A stretch of 64,000 bases of DNA from Arthrobacter sp. Soil782 (GTDB lineage: Bacteria; Actinomycetota; Actinomycetes; Actinomycetales; Micrococcaceae): NCBI RefSeq assembly GCF_001428435.1, contig NZ_LMSO01000012.1, positions 79,968 to 143,967 of the forward strand, written 5' to 3'. The notes beneath the pieces are model-generated. The model had not been told where the DNA came from. It worked only from the letters and a program-made list of their open reading frames with translations, and did no database searches. Positions 52,831 through 61,764 of the stretch are shown here, piece by piece; within the stretch, counting starts at the first letter, position 1, and every line of letters begins with the position of its first letter. The position numbers were made by a program, and so were the translations under genes.

Positions 52831-53625
52831 ATGGGACGCAACGACGCACTCGGAGGCATGGCTTCGGTCCAGAAGGCGTTTGCCCTGCTTGACGTTGTTG
52901 CCTCGGATCGGCGCGGGCTGACCGCCAAGGAGATCGCAGCGAAACTGGATATGCCGTTGCCGACCGTGTACCGCCTTCTCAAGCTGCTGGTCGGATCCGA
53001 GCACCTCGTCCATCTCAAGAAGGAAAGCCGATACGCGCTCGGGTATAAACTGCACGCGCTGGACATTTCTCTCCGGCGGCAGATCGGTACCCCATCGGCG
53101 GTTGCGCGGCTCATTCTCGAACTCCACGCGCGCGGTGACGCTGCAGCCTACTACGCCGTTCACCGGGGAGACCATATTGTCGTGGCGCACGTGGTCGACT
53201 CACCGCGCCGCCCGCGCATCACTCCGCTTGGCTTCGGCTTCAACGACGCCGCCCACGCGACCGCGTTCGGGAAAATCCTCCTGGCCGGCATGGAACCGGC
53301 AGAGCGCGCTGCCCTCTTGCGTCGGCAGGGCCTGCCCGCGATGACGGCACAAACTATCGGCACGTCCGATGCGCTGGACTCCGAGCTTGACCGGGTCCGC
53401 GAAGGCGGCATCGCCATTGAACGTGAGGAGTTCATTGAGGGGGCGTCCTGCATTGCCGCTCCCGTACGCAATGCGGCGGGTCAGATTGTCGGTTCGGTAG
53501 CGGTGTCCATGGATGCCGGCGAGTTCGATGCCCGCTCGGCGAAGCTCGCGGTTCTGCTGCGGGACACAGCTGACCGGGTCAGCCGGGCGCTGCGTGCAAC
53601 GTCAGTGTTGCCGCACGGGCAGTGA
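52831..53625 (+). CDS. IclR-family transcriptional regulator
   Basis: This 264-residue regulator has an IclR winged HTH at residues 10-65 (ASVQKAFALLDVVASDRRGL, AKLDMPLPTVYRLLKLLVGS) and a GAF-like effector domain ending with EREEFIEGASCIAAPVRNAA. IclR proteins control catabolic genes. The nearest candidates are the GMC oxidoreductase pair downstream (convergent) and the glycerol/lactate operon upstream, so the target is not settled. The start ATG at 52831 is chosen because it lies just before the HTH; a ribosome site is not clear. Confidence 0.88.
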   Translation: MGRNDALGGMASVQKAFALLDVVASDRRGLTAKEIAAKLDMPLPTVYRLLKLLVGSEHLVHLKKESRYALGYKLHALDISLRRQIGTPSAVARLILELHARGDAAAYYAVHRGDHIVVAHVVDSPRRPRITPLGFGFNDAAHATAFGKILLAGMEPAERAALLRRQGLPAMTAQTIGTSDALDSELDRVREGGIAIEREEFIEGASCIAAPVRNAAGQIVGSVAVSMDAGEFDARSAKLAVLLRDTADRVSRALRATSVLPHGQ

Positions 53626-53718
53626 ACCGCTCCCAACCCTGACAGCCGGAAACTGGCCGGCAGCGCACCCGCGGTGGGGGATCACGGGAGCGCGCCGACC
53701 AGAGTTCCGGACCGAACC

Positions 53719-55302
53719 TCAGATGGCGGCGGAGGCCATCTGCTGTGCCATGTAGTCAGCCTGGCGGATCGCCAGCGCCACAATCGTCAGCGTCGGATTG
53801 GCGGCGGCTCCGGTGGTGAACTGGGAGCCGTCCGAGACGAACAGGTTCTTCACATCGTGGGTCTGGCCGAACCCATTGACCACACCGTCTTCCGGCCGGG
53901 CACTCATCCGCGCGGTGCCCATGTTGTGGGTCGCTGGGTAGGGCGGCGTGTGGTGCGAGGACAGGGCACCCACCGCCTCGTACAGAAGTGATGCCTGCTG
54001 GTACCCATGGTTGCGCATCGCGGTGTCGTTCTCGTGGTCGTCGAAGTGTACGTTCGGCACCGGCAGCCCCAGCCTGTCGGTGACCGCGGTGTTCAGCGTC
54101 ACCCGGTTGGTCTCCTGTGGCATGTCCTCACCCACGATCCAGAGCCCGGCCGTGTTCTCGTAGTCATCGAGGAGCGACGCGAAGCCCGGACCCCAGGCTC
54201 CCGGATCCACAAAGCTGGCGAGGAACGCTGGACCGAGGGCGATGGTCTCCAGGTAGTAGCCGCCGGCGAAGCCCCGGTCGACGTCGTGCCGGGACTCATC
54301 TGCGACGAGGCCGGCCATGGTCTCTCCCCGGTACATGTGTACCGGCTTGTCGAACTTCGCATAGACGGAGCCGGTGGTGTGGCGCATGTAGTTGCGGCCC
54401 AGCTGTCCCGAGGAGTTCGCGAGACCGTCCGGGAACATCGGCGAACCCGAAAGCATCAGCAGGCGCGGCGTCTCAATCGCGTTGCCGGCCACCGCGACAA
54501 TCCGGGCGCGCTGGCGCTGCAGGTTTCCATCACCGTCTACGTAGAGAACGCTGTCCACGAGCCCCTCAGCGGTATGCGTGATCTGAACGGCGTGGCTGTT
54601 GGGCCGAAGGTCGAGTTTCCCGGTCCTGAGCGCCTTGGGAATCTCGGAGACCAGGATGGACCACTTGGACTTGTTCTTGTCACCCTGGAAGTTGAAGCCG
54701 TCCTGGATTGATGCGGGCCGGCCGTCATAGGGTTCCGCGTTGGTGCCGTACGGTCCGGTGGCATAGTGGCGGTAGCCGATGCGCTCGGCGCCGGCGGCGA
54801 GCACCTTGTAGTTGTTGTTGGCGGGCAGCGCCGGACGCCCATGGCGATGCGTGCTGCCGATCTTCTGTTCTGCCCTGTCGTAATACGGCGCGAGGTCGTC
54901 AAGCGTGATCGGCCAGTCCAGCAGGTTGGCGCCGTCGATCCGCCCGTAGGCGGTGCGGGTCTTGAACTCGTGGGCCTTGAAGCGAGGGGTGGCGCCGGAC
55001 CAGTGCGTGGTGGTCCCGCCGACCGCCTTCACGAGCCACGCGGGCAGGTTCGGGAAATCGCGGGCAATCCGCCACGAACCTGACGTGGTGCGCGGATCCA
55101 GCCAGGCCATCTGGTTGAAGGCCTCCCACTCGTTGTTGTGGTAATCCTCGTTGGTGAGGTGGCCGCCTGCCTCCAGGAGGACCACTTTCACACCCTTTTC
55201 AGTGAGTTCGTGGGCGAGCGTGCCGCCACCGGCGCCGGAACCGATGATGACGACGACGTCGGCGTCGTCCTGGTCGAAACGGGCGGATTCGGCGGTGGTC
55301 AT
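53719..55302 (-). CDS. GMC-family oxidoreductase (large subunit)
   Basis: This 527-residue flavoprotein of the glucose-methanol-choline family has the FAD motif VVVIIGSGAGGGTLAHELTE, AVGGTTTHWSGATPRFK in the middle and C-terminal HNMGTARMSARPEDG and GAAANPTLTIVALAIRQADY. It is of the gluconate/sorbitol dehydrogenase type. Its start overlaps the end of the subunit 3 gene by four bases (ATGA), so the two are coupled. No Tat or Sec signal is visible at the N-terminus. The substrate is likely a sugar or sugar acid. The usual cytochrome c subunit is not encoded here. Confidence 0.88.
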   Translation of the reverse strand: MTTAESARFDQDDADVVVIIGSGAGGGTLAHELTEKGVKVVLLEAGGHLTNEDYHNNEWEAFNQMAWLDPRTTSGSWRIARDFPNLPAWLVKAVGGTTTHWSGATPRFKAHEFKTRTAYGRIDGANLLDWPITLDDLAPYYDRAEQKIGSTHRHGRPALPANNNYKVLAAGAERIGYRHYATGPYGTNAEPYDGRPASIQDGFNFQGDKNKSKWSILVSEIPKALRTGKLDLRPNSHAVQITHTAEGLVDSVLYVDGDGNLQRQRARIVAVAGNAIETPRLLMLSGSPMFPDGLANSSGQLGRNYMRHTTGSVYAKFDKPVHMYRGETMAGLVADESRHDVDRGFAGGYYLETIALGPAFLASFVDPGAWGPGFASLLDDYENTAGLWIVGEDMPQETNRVTLNTAVTDRLGLPVPNVHFDDHENDTAMRNHGYQQASLLYEAVGALSSHHTPPYPATHNMGTARMSARPEDGVVNGFGQTHDVKNLFVSDGSQFTTGAAANPTLTIVALAIRQADYMAQQMASAAI

Positions 55303-55913
55303 GATGCTGTGTTCCCTTCGTTGACTGTGTCGGAACCCTTGAAGAGGTCCGAAAACTGCTCCTCGGAGGGCACGCCCCCGGTCTGGCCTGCCGGTTCAGC
55401 CCTGTCGGGCGCCTGCTGGGCAATGTCGTACGGCAACGGGCCGATCTCCGTCAGGTCCTCGTCGCTCTCCTCGATCCGCGGCTCAGGCAGCCAGTCGAGG
55501 TCGTTGAAACCGCGGTTGATGTAGCCGCCCCTGGAGAAGGACTCGCCCTCGTAACCGAGGACGTCCCAGACTTCCGGATCGTCGTAGAAATTCAGGACGG
55601 TGGTGCGCCGGATGAATCCGAAGAAGTCCAGGTCGCTGATGCGCTTGAGCACGGCGAGCGCGCGGTCGTCCGGAAGGTCCAGGAAATGCTCCTCTGTGAG
55701 CGAGTCAAGGGTGAGCAGGCCTTGGGTCAGCGCCACCCGGAACCACGTGGACGCCTGCGCCTCCGACACGATTTTCTCGGTCATGCGTTCGTACGGCCCG
55801 TCGGGGACCGCTGGATGCGGGAAGGCTACGCGGATGATGCGTGTCAGCGTGCGCCGGGCCTCCTCCGACAGTTGAAGCTCATTGAGCGCCGAATACTTTG
55901 CGGGATACGCCAT
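55299..55913 (-). CDS. Gluconate 2-dehydrogenase subunit 3 family protein
   Basis: This 204-residue partner of the GMC enzyme contains the subunit 3 helical pattern (LSEEARRTLTRIIRVAFPHP, IVSEAQASTWFRVALTQGLL, FFGFIRRTTVLNFYDDPEVW) and EGESFSRGGYINRGF. In classic gluconate dehydrogenase, subunit 3 carries a Tat signal that exports the complex; here the N-terminus AYPAKYSALNELQLSEEA has no such signal. The ATG at 55913 is chosen because GGAGGG lies nine bases upstream, whereas the GTG at 55922 abuts it. The C-terminal 40 residues are polar and probably disordered. Confidence 0.82.
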   Translation of the reverse strand: MAYPAKYSALNELQLSEEARRTLTRIIRVAFPHPAVPDGPYERMTEKIVSEAQASTWFRVALTQGLLTLDSLTEEHFLDLPDDRALAVLKRISDLDFFGFIRRTTVLNFYDDPEVWDVLGYEGESFSRGGYINRGFNDLDWLPEPRIEESDEDLTEIGPLPYDIAQQAPDRAEPAGQTGGVPSEEQFSDLFKGSDTVNEGNTAS

Positions 55914-55954
55914 GGGAATCACCCTCCGGGTTCAGATGCGTTACTAGGTGGCAG

Positions 55955-56998
55955 TTAGTGGTTGAGTTTCGGGACGAGAATGCCGCGGCCCACCAGGGCG
56001 CCGCTGTCGAGGTCGTGCATGGCCTGTACGGCATCCTCGAGGTCATACTTCTGGGTGTGGAGCGTCACCTTGCCCTGGGCAGTGAGCGTCATGAGTTCGA
56101 CCAGGTCGGTGTAGGTCCCCACCAGGTTTCCGACGACGTTGATTTCCCGCGAAATGATCTCGATCGTGTCGATATTCACCGCGCCGCCGTAGCCGATGCT
56201 GTAGTAGCTGCCGCGGTTGCGCAGCGCTGTGACGCCGAGCGATTCCGTGCCGTGCTCGCCGACGAAGTCAAACACCACGTGCGCGCCGCCGTCCGTGATG
56301 TCGAGCAGCCGGCCGGCGTCGCCGTTGCCGTCGGAGGAGGCCGTGACGGTATGGTCCGCGCCCAGCGAGACGGCCAGTTCGAGCGCATCGGGTGAGCGGT
56401 CGACGACGGTAACGGTCGCCGCAGTGAGGGCCTTCAGGGACTGGATTCCAATGTGGCCGAGGCCGCCGCTGCCGATGACCACCGCGTGTGATCCGGGCGG
56501 CAGTTGCGGAACCGCCTTGCGGACCGCGTGGTACGCGGTGAGGCCGGCGTCGGCGAGGGCAGCGATGTCGGCCGGCTGAAGAGAGGAATCGAGCTTCACC
56601 ACTGAGCGGGCGTTGGTCCGCATGTATTCGGCCATGCCGCCGTCGACGTTGAGACCGGGGAAGGTGGCGTTGTCGCAGTGAGAATCCTGACCCTCGCGGC
56701 AGGCCATGCAGAGTCCGCAGGTCACCAGCGGGTGCATGATCACGGTGTCTCCGGCGCTTACGTTGCTGACGGCGCTTCCCACTTCACGCACCCAGCCCGC
56801 GTTTTCGTGCCCGAGGATGTAGGGGAGAGAGGGATGCTGGATGTGATCCCACTGGCCTTCGATGACATGGAGGTCGGTCCGGCAGAGCCCCGCCGCACCC
56901 ACCTCGACAATCACATCCCAGGGGCCGATGACGGTGGGCTCGTCAACATCATCTAGGTGCGGATCTTCCCGGTACCTGTGCACGCGGACGGCTTTCAT
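55955..56998 (-). CDS. Zinc-dependent alcohol dehydrogenase
   Basis: This 347-residue medium-chain dehydrogenase has catalytic zinc residues in AAGLCRTDLHVIEGQW and LGHENAGWVREVG, structural zinc cysteines CGLCMACREGQDSHC, and NAD motif AVVIGSGGLGHIGIQSLKAL. It oxidises an alcohol or reduces an aldehyde. An upstream in-frame start at 57049 is possible, but ATG 56998 has GAGGGAGG close upstream. It follows the GMC pair on the same strand by 41 bases upstream, so it may head that operon. It is divergent from the sulfide:quinone oxidoreductase gene. Confidence 0.88.
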   Translation of the reverse strand: MKAVRVHRYREDPHLDDVDEPTVIGPWDVIVEVGAAGLCRTDLHVIEGQWDHIQHPSLPYILGHENAGWVREVGSAVSNVSAGDTVIMHPLVTCGLCMACREGQDSHCDNATFPGLNVDGGMAEYMRTNARSVVKLDSSLQPADIAALADAGLTAYHAVRKAVPQLPPGSHAVVIGSGGLGHIGIQSLKALTAATVTVVDRSPDALELAVSLGADHTVTASSDGNGDAGRLLDITDGGAHVVFDFVGEHGTESLGVTALRNRGSYYSIGYGGAVNIDTIEIISREINVVGNLVGTYTDLVELMTLTAQGKVTLHTQKYDLEDAVQAMHDLDSGALVGRGILVPKLNH

Positions 56999-57145
56999 GG
57001 TCCTCCCTCGACAGCGAAGTGGTGTGACTTCGAGTGTGAGGCGGGTCACCCACTCCGCATAGAGTCGTTATCGCGTGGTGAGAAAGCCGGTAGGGTCGAG
57101 GCATTCGGTCTCTGTTCGGCAACAGTTCGACCCAGGAGGTGCTCG

Positions 57146-58366
57146 ATGCACAGCAGCAAGGACGTCCAGCGGATGGAAAAGGGGCACCACCAAGTACTCG
57201 TGATCGGAGCTGGGAACGCGGGTATTTCCCTCGCCGCCCGCCTGAAGCGTTACAGGGTGAAGGGTATTGCCGTCGTCGACCCCACCGAACAGCATCTCTA
57301 CCAGCCGTTCTTCTCCCACATTGCCGGCGGTACAGCGAAAGCGGAAATGGCCGTTCGACCGCAGGAATCCGTGATGCCAAAGGGTGTCACCTGGCACCGG
57401 GACTCCGCGACCGCCATTGACCCGTCGGCGAAGACCGTGACGCTCGCGTCCGGGCGGACCTTCACGTATGAGCACCTGGTGGTGTGTCCCGGTATCCAGA
57501 AGAACTGGAACGGGATTCCCGGACTGCAGGAAGCCTACGATTCTCCCTACGGCGCAACGAATTACAGCCTCGATTTGGCGGTGAAAGCGTGGCGGCTGCT
57601 GAGCGGCCTACGCTCCGGGACCGCCATCTTCAGCATGCCGGACGGCCCCATCACCTGCGGCGGTGCTGCCCAGAAGCCGATGTACCTGGCGTGCGACTAC
57701 TGGCGCTCGCAGGGCGTGCTGGACAATATCCGCGTCATCCTCGCGGTGCCCACCAGTAGCGTGTACGGCGTCGACGTGGTGGACGAGGAGCTGAACCGCA
57801 AGATCACCGAGTACGGGATTGAGCTGCGCTGCACCACGGAGCTCACCTCCGTTGACGCCGACAATCGCGTCGCCACCCTTCGGAACACCGAGCACGGTAC
57901 GGAGGAACAGATCGGGTACGACGTCCTGCACGCCGCACCGCCGCAATCCGCTCCGGATTGGATCCGCAGCACCGGACTGGCCGACGACGACGGTTTCGTC
58001 GCCGTGGACAAGCACACGCTCCGACACATCACCCATCCAACGGTGTGGTCACTCGGCGACGCCGCAGGGACACCGAACTCGAAGTCCGGTGCAGCGCTCC
58101 GTCAGCAGACCAAGGTGCTCGCAAAGAACCTGCAGTCTGTACTCAAGGGCAATCAGCCTGGCCAGAAGTACAACGGGTATGGCGCCTGCCCTTTCACGGT
58201 GAGCCGCTCCACCGTGGTGCTTGCCGAATTTGATGACACTCTCGCTCCAAAGCCATCCGTTCCCGGCTGGAAGGGTCTGGCAAAGGAGAAGCGACTCACC
58301 TGGCTCGTGGAGCGGTATGGGTTCATCCGGCTCTACTGGTACGCCATTCTGAAGGGCCGGGCCTGA
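57146..58366 (+). CDS. sqr: Type II sulfide:quinone oxidoreductase (SQRDL-like)
   Basis: This 406-residue flavoprotein aligns by eye with mitochondrial SQRDL. It has the FAD motif VLVIGAGNAGISLAARL, and the two redox cysteines of type II SQR are conserved, in GPITCGGAAQKPMYLACDY (about residue 170) and YNGYGACPFTVSRS (about 350). The C-terminal LTWLVERYGFIRLYWYAIL is the membrane-association helix. It would oxidise sulfide and reduce quinone, detoxifying sulfide. The frame begins at 56957, but the ATG at 57146 has AGGAGGT upstream and starts the domain. Confidence 0.88.
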   Translation: MHSSKDVQRMEKGHHQVLVIGAGNAGISLAARLKRYRVKGIAVVDPTEQHLYQPFFSHIAGGTAKAEMAVRPQESVMPKGVTWHRDSATAIDPSAKTVTLASGRTFTYEHLVVCPGIQKNWNGIPGLQEAYDSPYGATNYSLDLAVKAWRLLSGLRSGTAIFSMPDGPITCGGAAQKPMYLACDYWRSQGVLDNIRVILAVPTSSVYGVDVVDEELNRKITEYGIELRCTTELTSVDADNRVATLRNTEHGTEEQIGYDVLHAAPPQSAPDWIRSTGLADDDGFVAVDKHTLRHITHPTVWSLGDAAGTPNSKSGAALRQQTKVLAKNLQSVLKGNQPGQKYNGYGACPFTVSRSTVVLAEFDDTLAPKPSVPGWKGLAKEKRLTWLVERYGFIRLYWYAILKGRA

Positions 58367-58419
58367 GCCGCGAGCCATCCTGCAGGCTTCTCCGAGGACC
58401 AGCGCGGCCGGATCGGACC

Positions 58420-59121
58420 TCAGCCGCGCCTGCGACCCCGGTAGACCGCATCCGCTACGGCGAGCGTGGCGCCGTCCGGACCGCTGGCTTCCCGCGGACG
58501 CGACTCGATTGTCCGGTGTTCCCAACCGTCGTCGAGCAGGCCCACAATGTCCTCCGCCGTGAAGTACAGGTCCGGGAGATCGGGACGTGATGCACCGCTC
58601 TGCATGTCTGACGGATGGTGCCCGACAATGAGCAAGGTCCCGCCGGGTACGACGGCACGTGCCAGATTCCGGAACAACGGCTCACGTTGTGCGGTGGGTA
58701 GGTGCATGTACTGCGCAGTGACGAGGTCGAATGTCCCGGTCGGAGGTTCCCACACGGTCAGATCCTGATGTTCCCAGCGCACCGGCGGGATGGCGGTGCC
58801 CCGGTTCTCGCGTTGCTGCTGCTCGTGTTCGGCTGCGCGGGCAAGGGCAACCGCTGAGATGTCGACGCCGGTGACGTGCCAGCCGCGTTCGGCCAGCCAG
58901 AGTGCGTCGGCGCCTTCTCCGCAGCCGACGTCGAGCGCTGTGCCGGATGGCAACCCGTGTGCCTCGGTGACCAGTTGCGGATTGGGGCGGCCACTCCAGA
59001 TGCGCTTCTTTTCGCCATAGCGGGCGTCCCAGAATGCTTCATCGAACTCGCGGGGACCATGGTCATGGTGATCGTGCTGGACGTTGTCGTTGGGTGAATG
59101 GTGCGCATGCGGTGATTGCAT
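58420..59121 (-). CDS. Class I SAM methyltransferase, TehB-like, His-rich N-terminus
   Basis: This 233-residue methyltransferase has motif I LDVGCGEGADALWLAERGW, acidic motif II (GVDIS) and QYMHLPTAQREPLFRNLARA, as in TehB/thiopurine-type methyltransferases that act on small thiols or tellurite. The first 23 residues contain nine histidines (SPHAHHSPNDNVQHDHHDHG), a possible metal-binding tail. Its ATG overlaps the stop of the thioredoxin-reductase-like gene by one base, so they are coupled. It is convergent with the SQR gene. Confidence 0.82.
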   Translation of the reverse strand: MQSPHAHHSPNDNVQHDHHDHGPREFDEAFWDARYGEKKRIWSGRPNPQLVTEAHGLPSGTALDVGCGEGADALWLAERGWHVTGVDISAVALARAAEHEQQQRENRGTAIPPVRWEHQDLTVWEPPTGTFDLVTAQYMHLPTAQREPLFRNLARAVVPGGTLLIVGHHPSDMQSGASRPDLPDLYFTAEDIVGLLDDGWEHRTIESRPREASGPDGATLAVADAVYRGRRRG

Positions 59122-60188
59122 CAGGAAACCTCCGCTCCCATCCTGCTATCCGACGCGGTGGCCACGGAAGAGGGAATTGTCCCTGGAGAGGGATCCGCTC
59201 CTGAAGATGCAACGGCTGCGGAACCTGCTCGGTGTGCCGCCAAATCCTGCTGTAGTTCTTCGGCCATCAGGTCATTGTTGATCGCCATCGCTGCCATTGA
59301 TCCTGAGGCAGCGGACGGCAATACCTGCAGCATCAGGTTGGCCACGTTGCCTGCGGCCCAGACGCCGTCTACTCCGGTTGCGCCCATTTCGTCCACGGCG
59401 ATGTGCTCCCCGACGCCCATGGGATGCTGGACCGGGGCGAGACCGAGACTCTCGAAAATTCCGGTGTTGGCGACGAATCGCGGTGCAACGACGAGGGCTT
59501 CCAGCGGAACCACACGACCGCCGGTGAGTTCCACGCCGCTGAGGGTGCCGCCGTCGTTCTGGTTCAGGACACGGGCAACCGAGCCGTCCACGACAGTGAC
59601 GCCACGGGCAGCCAGCTGCTCCCACTCTTCTTCGGTGGGTTCAACGGTGGCATTGAGAAAAAGAGTGATGCTGCTGCTCCACTGGCGGAACAGCAGTGCC
59701 TGGTGCACTGACATGGCGCTTGTGCCGAGGATACCGATGTGCTGGTCGCGCACCTCCCAGCCGTGGCAGAACGGGCAGTGCAGCACTTCCTGGCCCCACC
59801 GTTCGCGGAGTCCGGGGATATCCGGCAGCACGTCTGTGAGGCCGGTGGTCAAAAGCAGGCGGCGGGAGCGAAGGACCGTTCCGTCGTCGAGCGTGGTGTG
59901 GAAACGATTGTGCGGATCGTCGGTGGAAGCGACGCCGACGGCGGTGCCGGAAATTATGACGCCGCCGTACAGCTGTACGTCAGCGCGGCCGGCGGTCACA
60001 AGGTCCAGCGGATTCATGCCCTCGCGGGTGAGGAAACCGTGTACGCCGTCGGCAGGGGAGTTGCGTGGGTGGCCGGCATCGACCACCGCGACGCTTCGGC
60101 GGGTACGCCCGAGCATCAGTGCCGCGCTGAGGCCGGCAGCCCCACCGCCGATGACGACGACGTCGTATGAGTTCAGTTCAGATGTCAT
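59121..60188 (-). CDS. Thioredoxin-reductase-like flavoprotein with CPFC motif
   Basis: This 355-residue FAD/NADPH protein has VVVIGGGAAGLSAALMLGRT at the N-terminus and the redox motif HCPFCHGWEVRDQ at about residue 135, then a second dinucleotide site IGILGTSAMSV. The CPFCHG motif is the GliT/HlmI-type disulfide active site and differs from classic CAVC-type thioredoxin reductase. A polar Ala/Ser/Pro tail of about 35 residues follows the last FAD helix. It may reduce or oxidise a small dithiol (inference). It is divergent from the XRE-cupin gene and coupled to the methyltransferase. Confidence 0.83.
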   Translation of the reverse strand: MTSELNSYDVVVIGGGAAGLSAALMLGRTRRSVAVVDAGHPRNSPADGVHGFLTREGMNPLDLVTAGRADVQLYGGVIISGTAVGVASTDDPHNRFHTTLDDGTVLRSRRLLLTTGLTDVLPDIPGLRERWGQEVLHCPFCHGWEVRDQHIGILGTSAMSVHQALLFRQWSSSITLFLNATVEPTEEEWEQLAARGVTVVDGSVARVLNQNDGGTLSGVELTGGRVVPLEALVVAPRFVANTGIFESLGLAPVQHPMGVGEHIAVDEMGATGVDGVWAAGNVANLMLQVLPSAASGSMAAMAINNDLMAEELQQDLAAHRAGSAAVASSGADPSPGTIPSSVATASDSRMGAEVS

Positions 60189-60229
60189 GTATTAATCGTG
60201 GAGGGCGGTGTATATATCAGCAAGTAACC

Positions 60230-60244
60230 TTGCCGATCTGGCAA
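60230..60244. promoter_or_regulatory. Inverted repeat TTGCC-N5-GGCAA
   Basis: Perfect 5-bp arms with a five-base centre lie in the 60-base divergent gap, four bases before the XRE gene start and about 40 bases from the flavoprotein start. A TATATA box is adjacent at 60211-60216. It is a probable operator of the XRE regulator. Confidence 0.5.
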
Positions 60245-60248
60245 ACTA

Positions 60249-60833
60249 GTGACTGTGACGGATGAAATTGGTGAAGCGCTTGCGGCAGTGGGTCCGCGTT
60301 TGAGGGCGCTGAGGGTGAAGCGGGACGTGACACTCCAGACGTTGTCCGAGTTGACCGGGATTTCGGTGAGTACCTTATCTCGGTTGGAATCGGGCCAGCG
60401 TAAGCCCAATCTGGAGTTGCTGCTTCCGCTGGCTCAGGCGCATCAGGTGCCGTTGGATGAGCTCGTGGGCGCACCGACCACCGGGGATCCGCGCGTTCAT
60501 CTGCGTCCGATCGACATGGGTCGCGGAACGGTGGTTCCGCTTACTCGTAGACCGGGCGGCATTCAGGCCTACAAGCATGTGTTGCATGCCGATATGGCGT
60601 TGGAGGAACCAGACCTGAAGGTACACGAAGGATACGAGTGGCTGTACGTACTGAACGGGAACCTGCGGATGGTTCTCGGTGAGCTCGACCTGGTGTTGCC
60701 TGCCGGTGAAGCGGTGGAGTTCGACACCCGCCTGCCGCACTGGTTTGGGAAGGCTGACAGGCATGCGGTGGAATTCCTGAGCCTGTTCGGGCGCCAGGGG
60801 GAGCGGCTGCACCTTCGGGCAAAGACGACGTAA
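60249..60833 (+). CDS. XRE-family regulator with C-terminal cupin
   Basis: This 194-residue regulator has an N-terminal XRE HTH (LRALRVKRDVTLQTLSELTG, ISVSTLSRLESGQRKPNLEL) and a C-terminal cupin barrel (VHEGYEWLYVLNGNLRMVLG, LPAGEAVEFDTRLPHWFG), which senses a small ligand. It probably controls the divergent flavoprotein-methyltransferase pair. Starts GTG 60249 and GTG 60255 are both possible; no ribosome site is seen before 60249, so the gene may be leaderless. Confidence 0.9.
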   Translation: MTVTDEIGEALAAVGPRLRALRVKRDVTLQTLSELTGISVSTLSRLESGQRKPNLELLLPLAQAHQVPLDELVGAPTTGDPRVHLRPIDMGRGTVVPLTRRPGGIQAYKHVLHADMALEEPDLKVHEGYEWLYVLNGNLRMVLGELDLVLPAGEAVEFDTRLPHWFGKADRHAVEFLSLFGRQGERLHLRAKTT

Positions 60834-60930
60834 CTGAGGCGCGTTTGCGGTCATGGCCGGCGCAGGTCGGGTGGGCTGGGCTGCTTGGGTGGGCTGAGCT
60901 GCTGGGCTGCTCGGATGCGGTCAGTGCAGC

Positions 60931-61674
60931 TTACTTGGCGTCGGTGCGCCGGGTGATGCGTGCGCAGCAGTGGGGCCCCTCGGGGTCAGGCGTTACCGAG
61001 TGTGTGACGTCGCCGCTCCCTTCGAGTGCGCCGGAGAGAAGCGCGCCGTTCATTCCGCACACCACCTCCGAATGACTGCGCGACAGTCGATGGAAGGGGC
61101 AGTTGTGCAGCAGGAAGCCACCATCTCCGTCTGGGTGCGGTTCGTAGCCGGATGAATCAAGCACCCCGTCGATGCTGCCGGCTTCCAGGCCAAGGCGACG
61201 ACCGGCGTCGTACGCGGTTTTTGACAGCGCAGGCTGGATGGCAACGTTCTCTCGAATGGAAGCTTCGATTGCGGCCGCCATCAACTCGGCGGCGAGGTCG
61301 TAGCGGCGGTCCGGAACCGATGCCGTTACCTCTGCATGAGCAAGCTGATACAGCTTTGCCGGTCTGCCTGACCCCGGTCCGCTACGTCCACCGAGTTTCC
61401 GGAACTCCACGTTGAGGAGTCCGGCATTCACCAACTTCTCCAAGTGGAACAGCAAGGTACTGGCCGAAAGCCCGGTGAGTTCTGCCAGCTGGTTTCGGGT
61501 CATTGCTTCGGCGTTGCGCTGGAGGGTTTGGTACACCTCGCGTCGGACAGGGTCACCAAGGGTTGCTACCGACTCCAGCCGCTCATCCAGGTTGGCCTGC
61601 AGGCGCAGCGGGGCATCTGACGAGCCGTGACCTGGGCGGGCTGCCGGGCCTGGATCGCCCTCGAAGTCAGACAT
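60931..61674 (-). CDS. ArsR-like HTH regulator with C-terminal cysteine cluster
   Basis: This 247-residue regulator has a winged HTH (VRREVYQTLQRNAEAMTRNQ, GLSASTLLFHLEKLVNAGLL) and a C-terminal domain with cysteines in LLHNCPFHRLSRSHSEVVCG and GPHCCARI. That arrangement resembles SufR-type iron-sulfur regulators. It may sense an iron-sulfur cluster or redox state (inference). It is divergent from folE and the ferredoxin-reductase-type gene, which are its likely targets. The first 30 residues are poorly conserved in character. The ATG is at 61674. Confidence 0.83.
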   Translation of the reverse strand: MSDFEGDPGPAARPGHGSSDAPLRLQANLDERLESVATLGDPVRREVYQTLQRNAEAMTRNQLAELTGLSASTLLFHLEKLVNAGLLNVEFRKLGGRSGPGSGRPAKLYQLAHAEVTASVPDRRYDLAAELMAAAIEASIRENVAIQPALSKTAYDAGRRLGLEAGSIDGVLDSSGYEPHPDGDGGFLLHNCPFHRLSRSHSEVVCGMNGALLSGALEGSGDVTHSVTPDPEGPHCCARITRRTDAK

Positions 61675-61704
61675 ATGCCGAGCCTATCTGGAGTTTGTTC
61701 ATCA

Positions 61705-61733
61705 TTGACTTCTTCGGTGTGCGCTTCTAAAGT
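61705..61733 (+). promoter_or_regulatory. folE promoter with overlapping inverted repeat
   Basis: The -35 TTGACT (61705-61710) and -10 TAAAGT (61728-61733) are separated by 17 bases, a near-consensus promoter. TTGACTT (61705-61711) and AAGTCAA (61730-61736) also form an inverted repeat that spans both boxes, so a repressor binding there would occlude the promoter. The start codon is 32 bases beyond the -10. Confidence 0.75.
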
Positions 61734-61764
61734 CAACGATACAATATTTAGAAAGAGGGACGCC

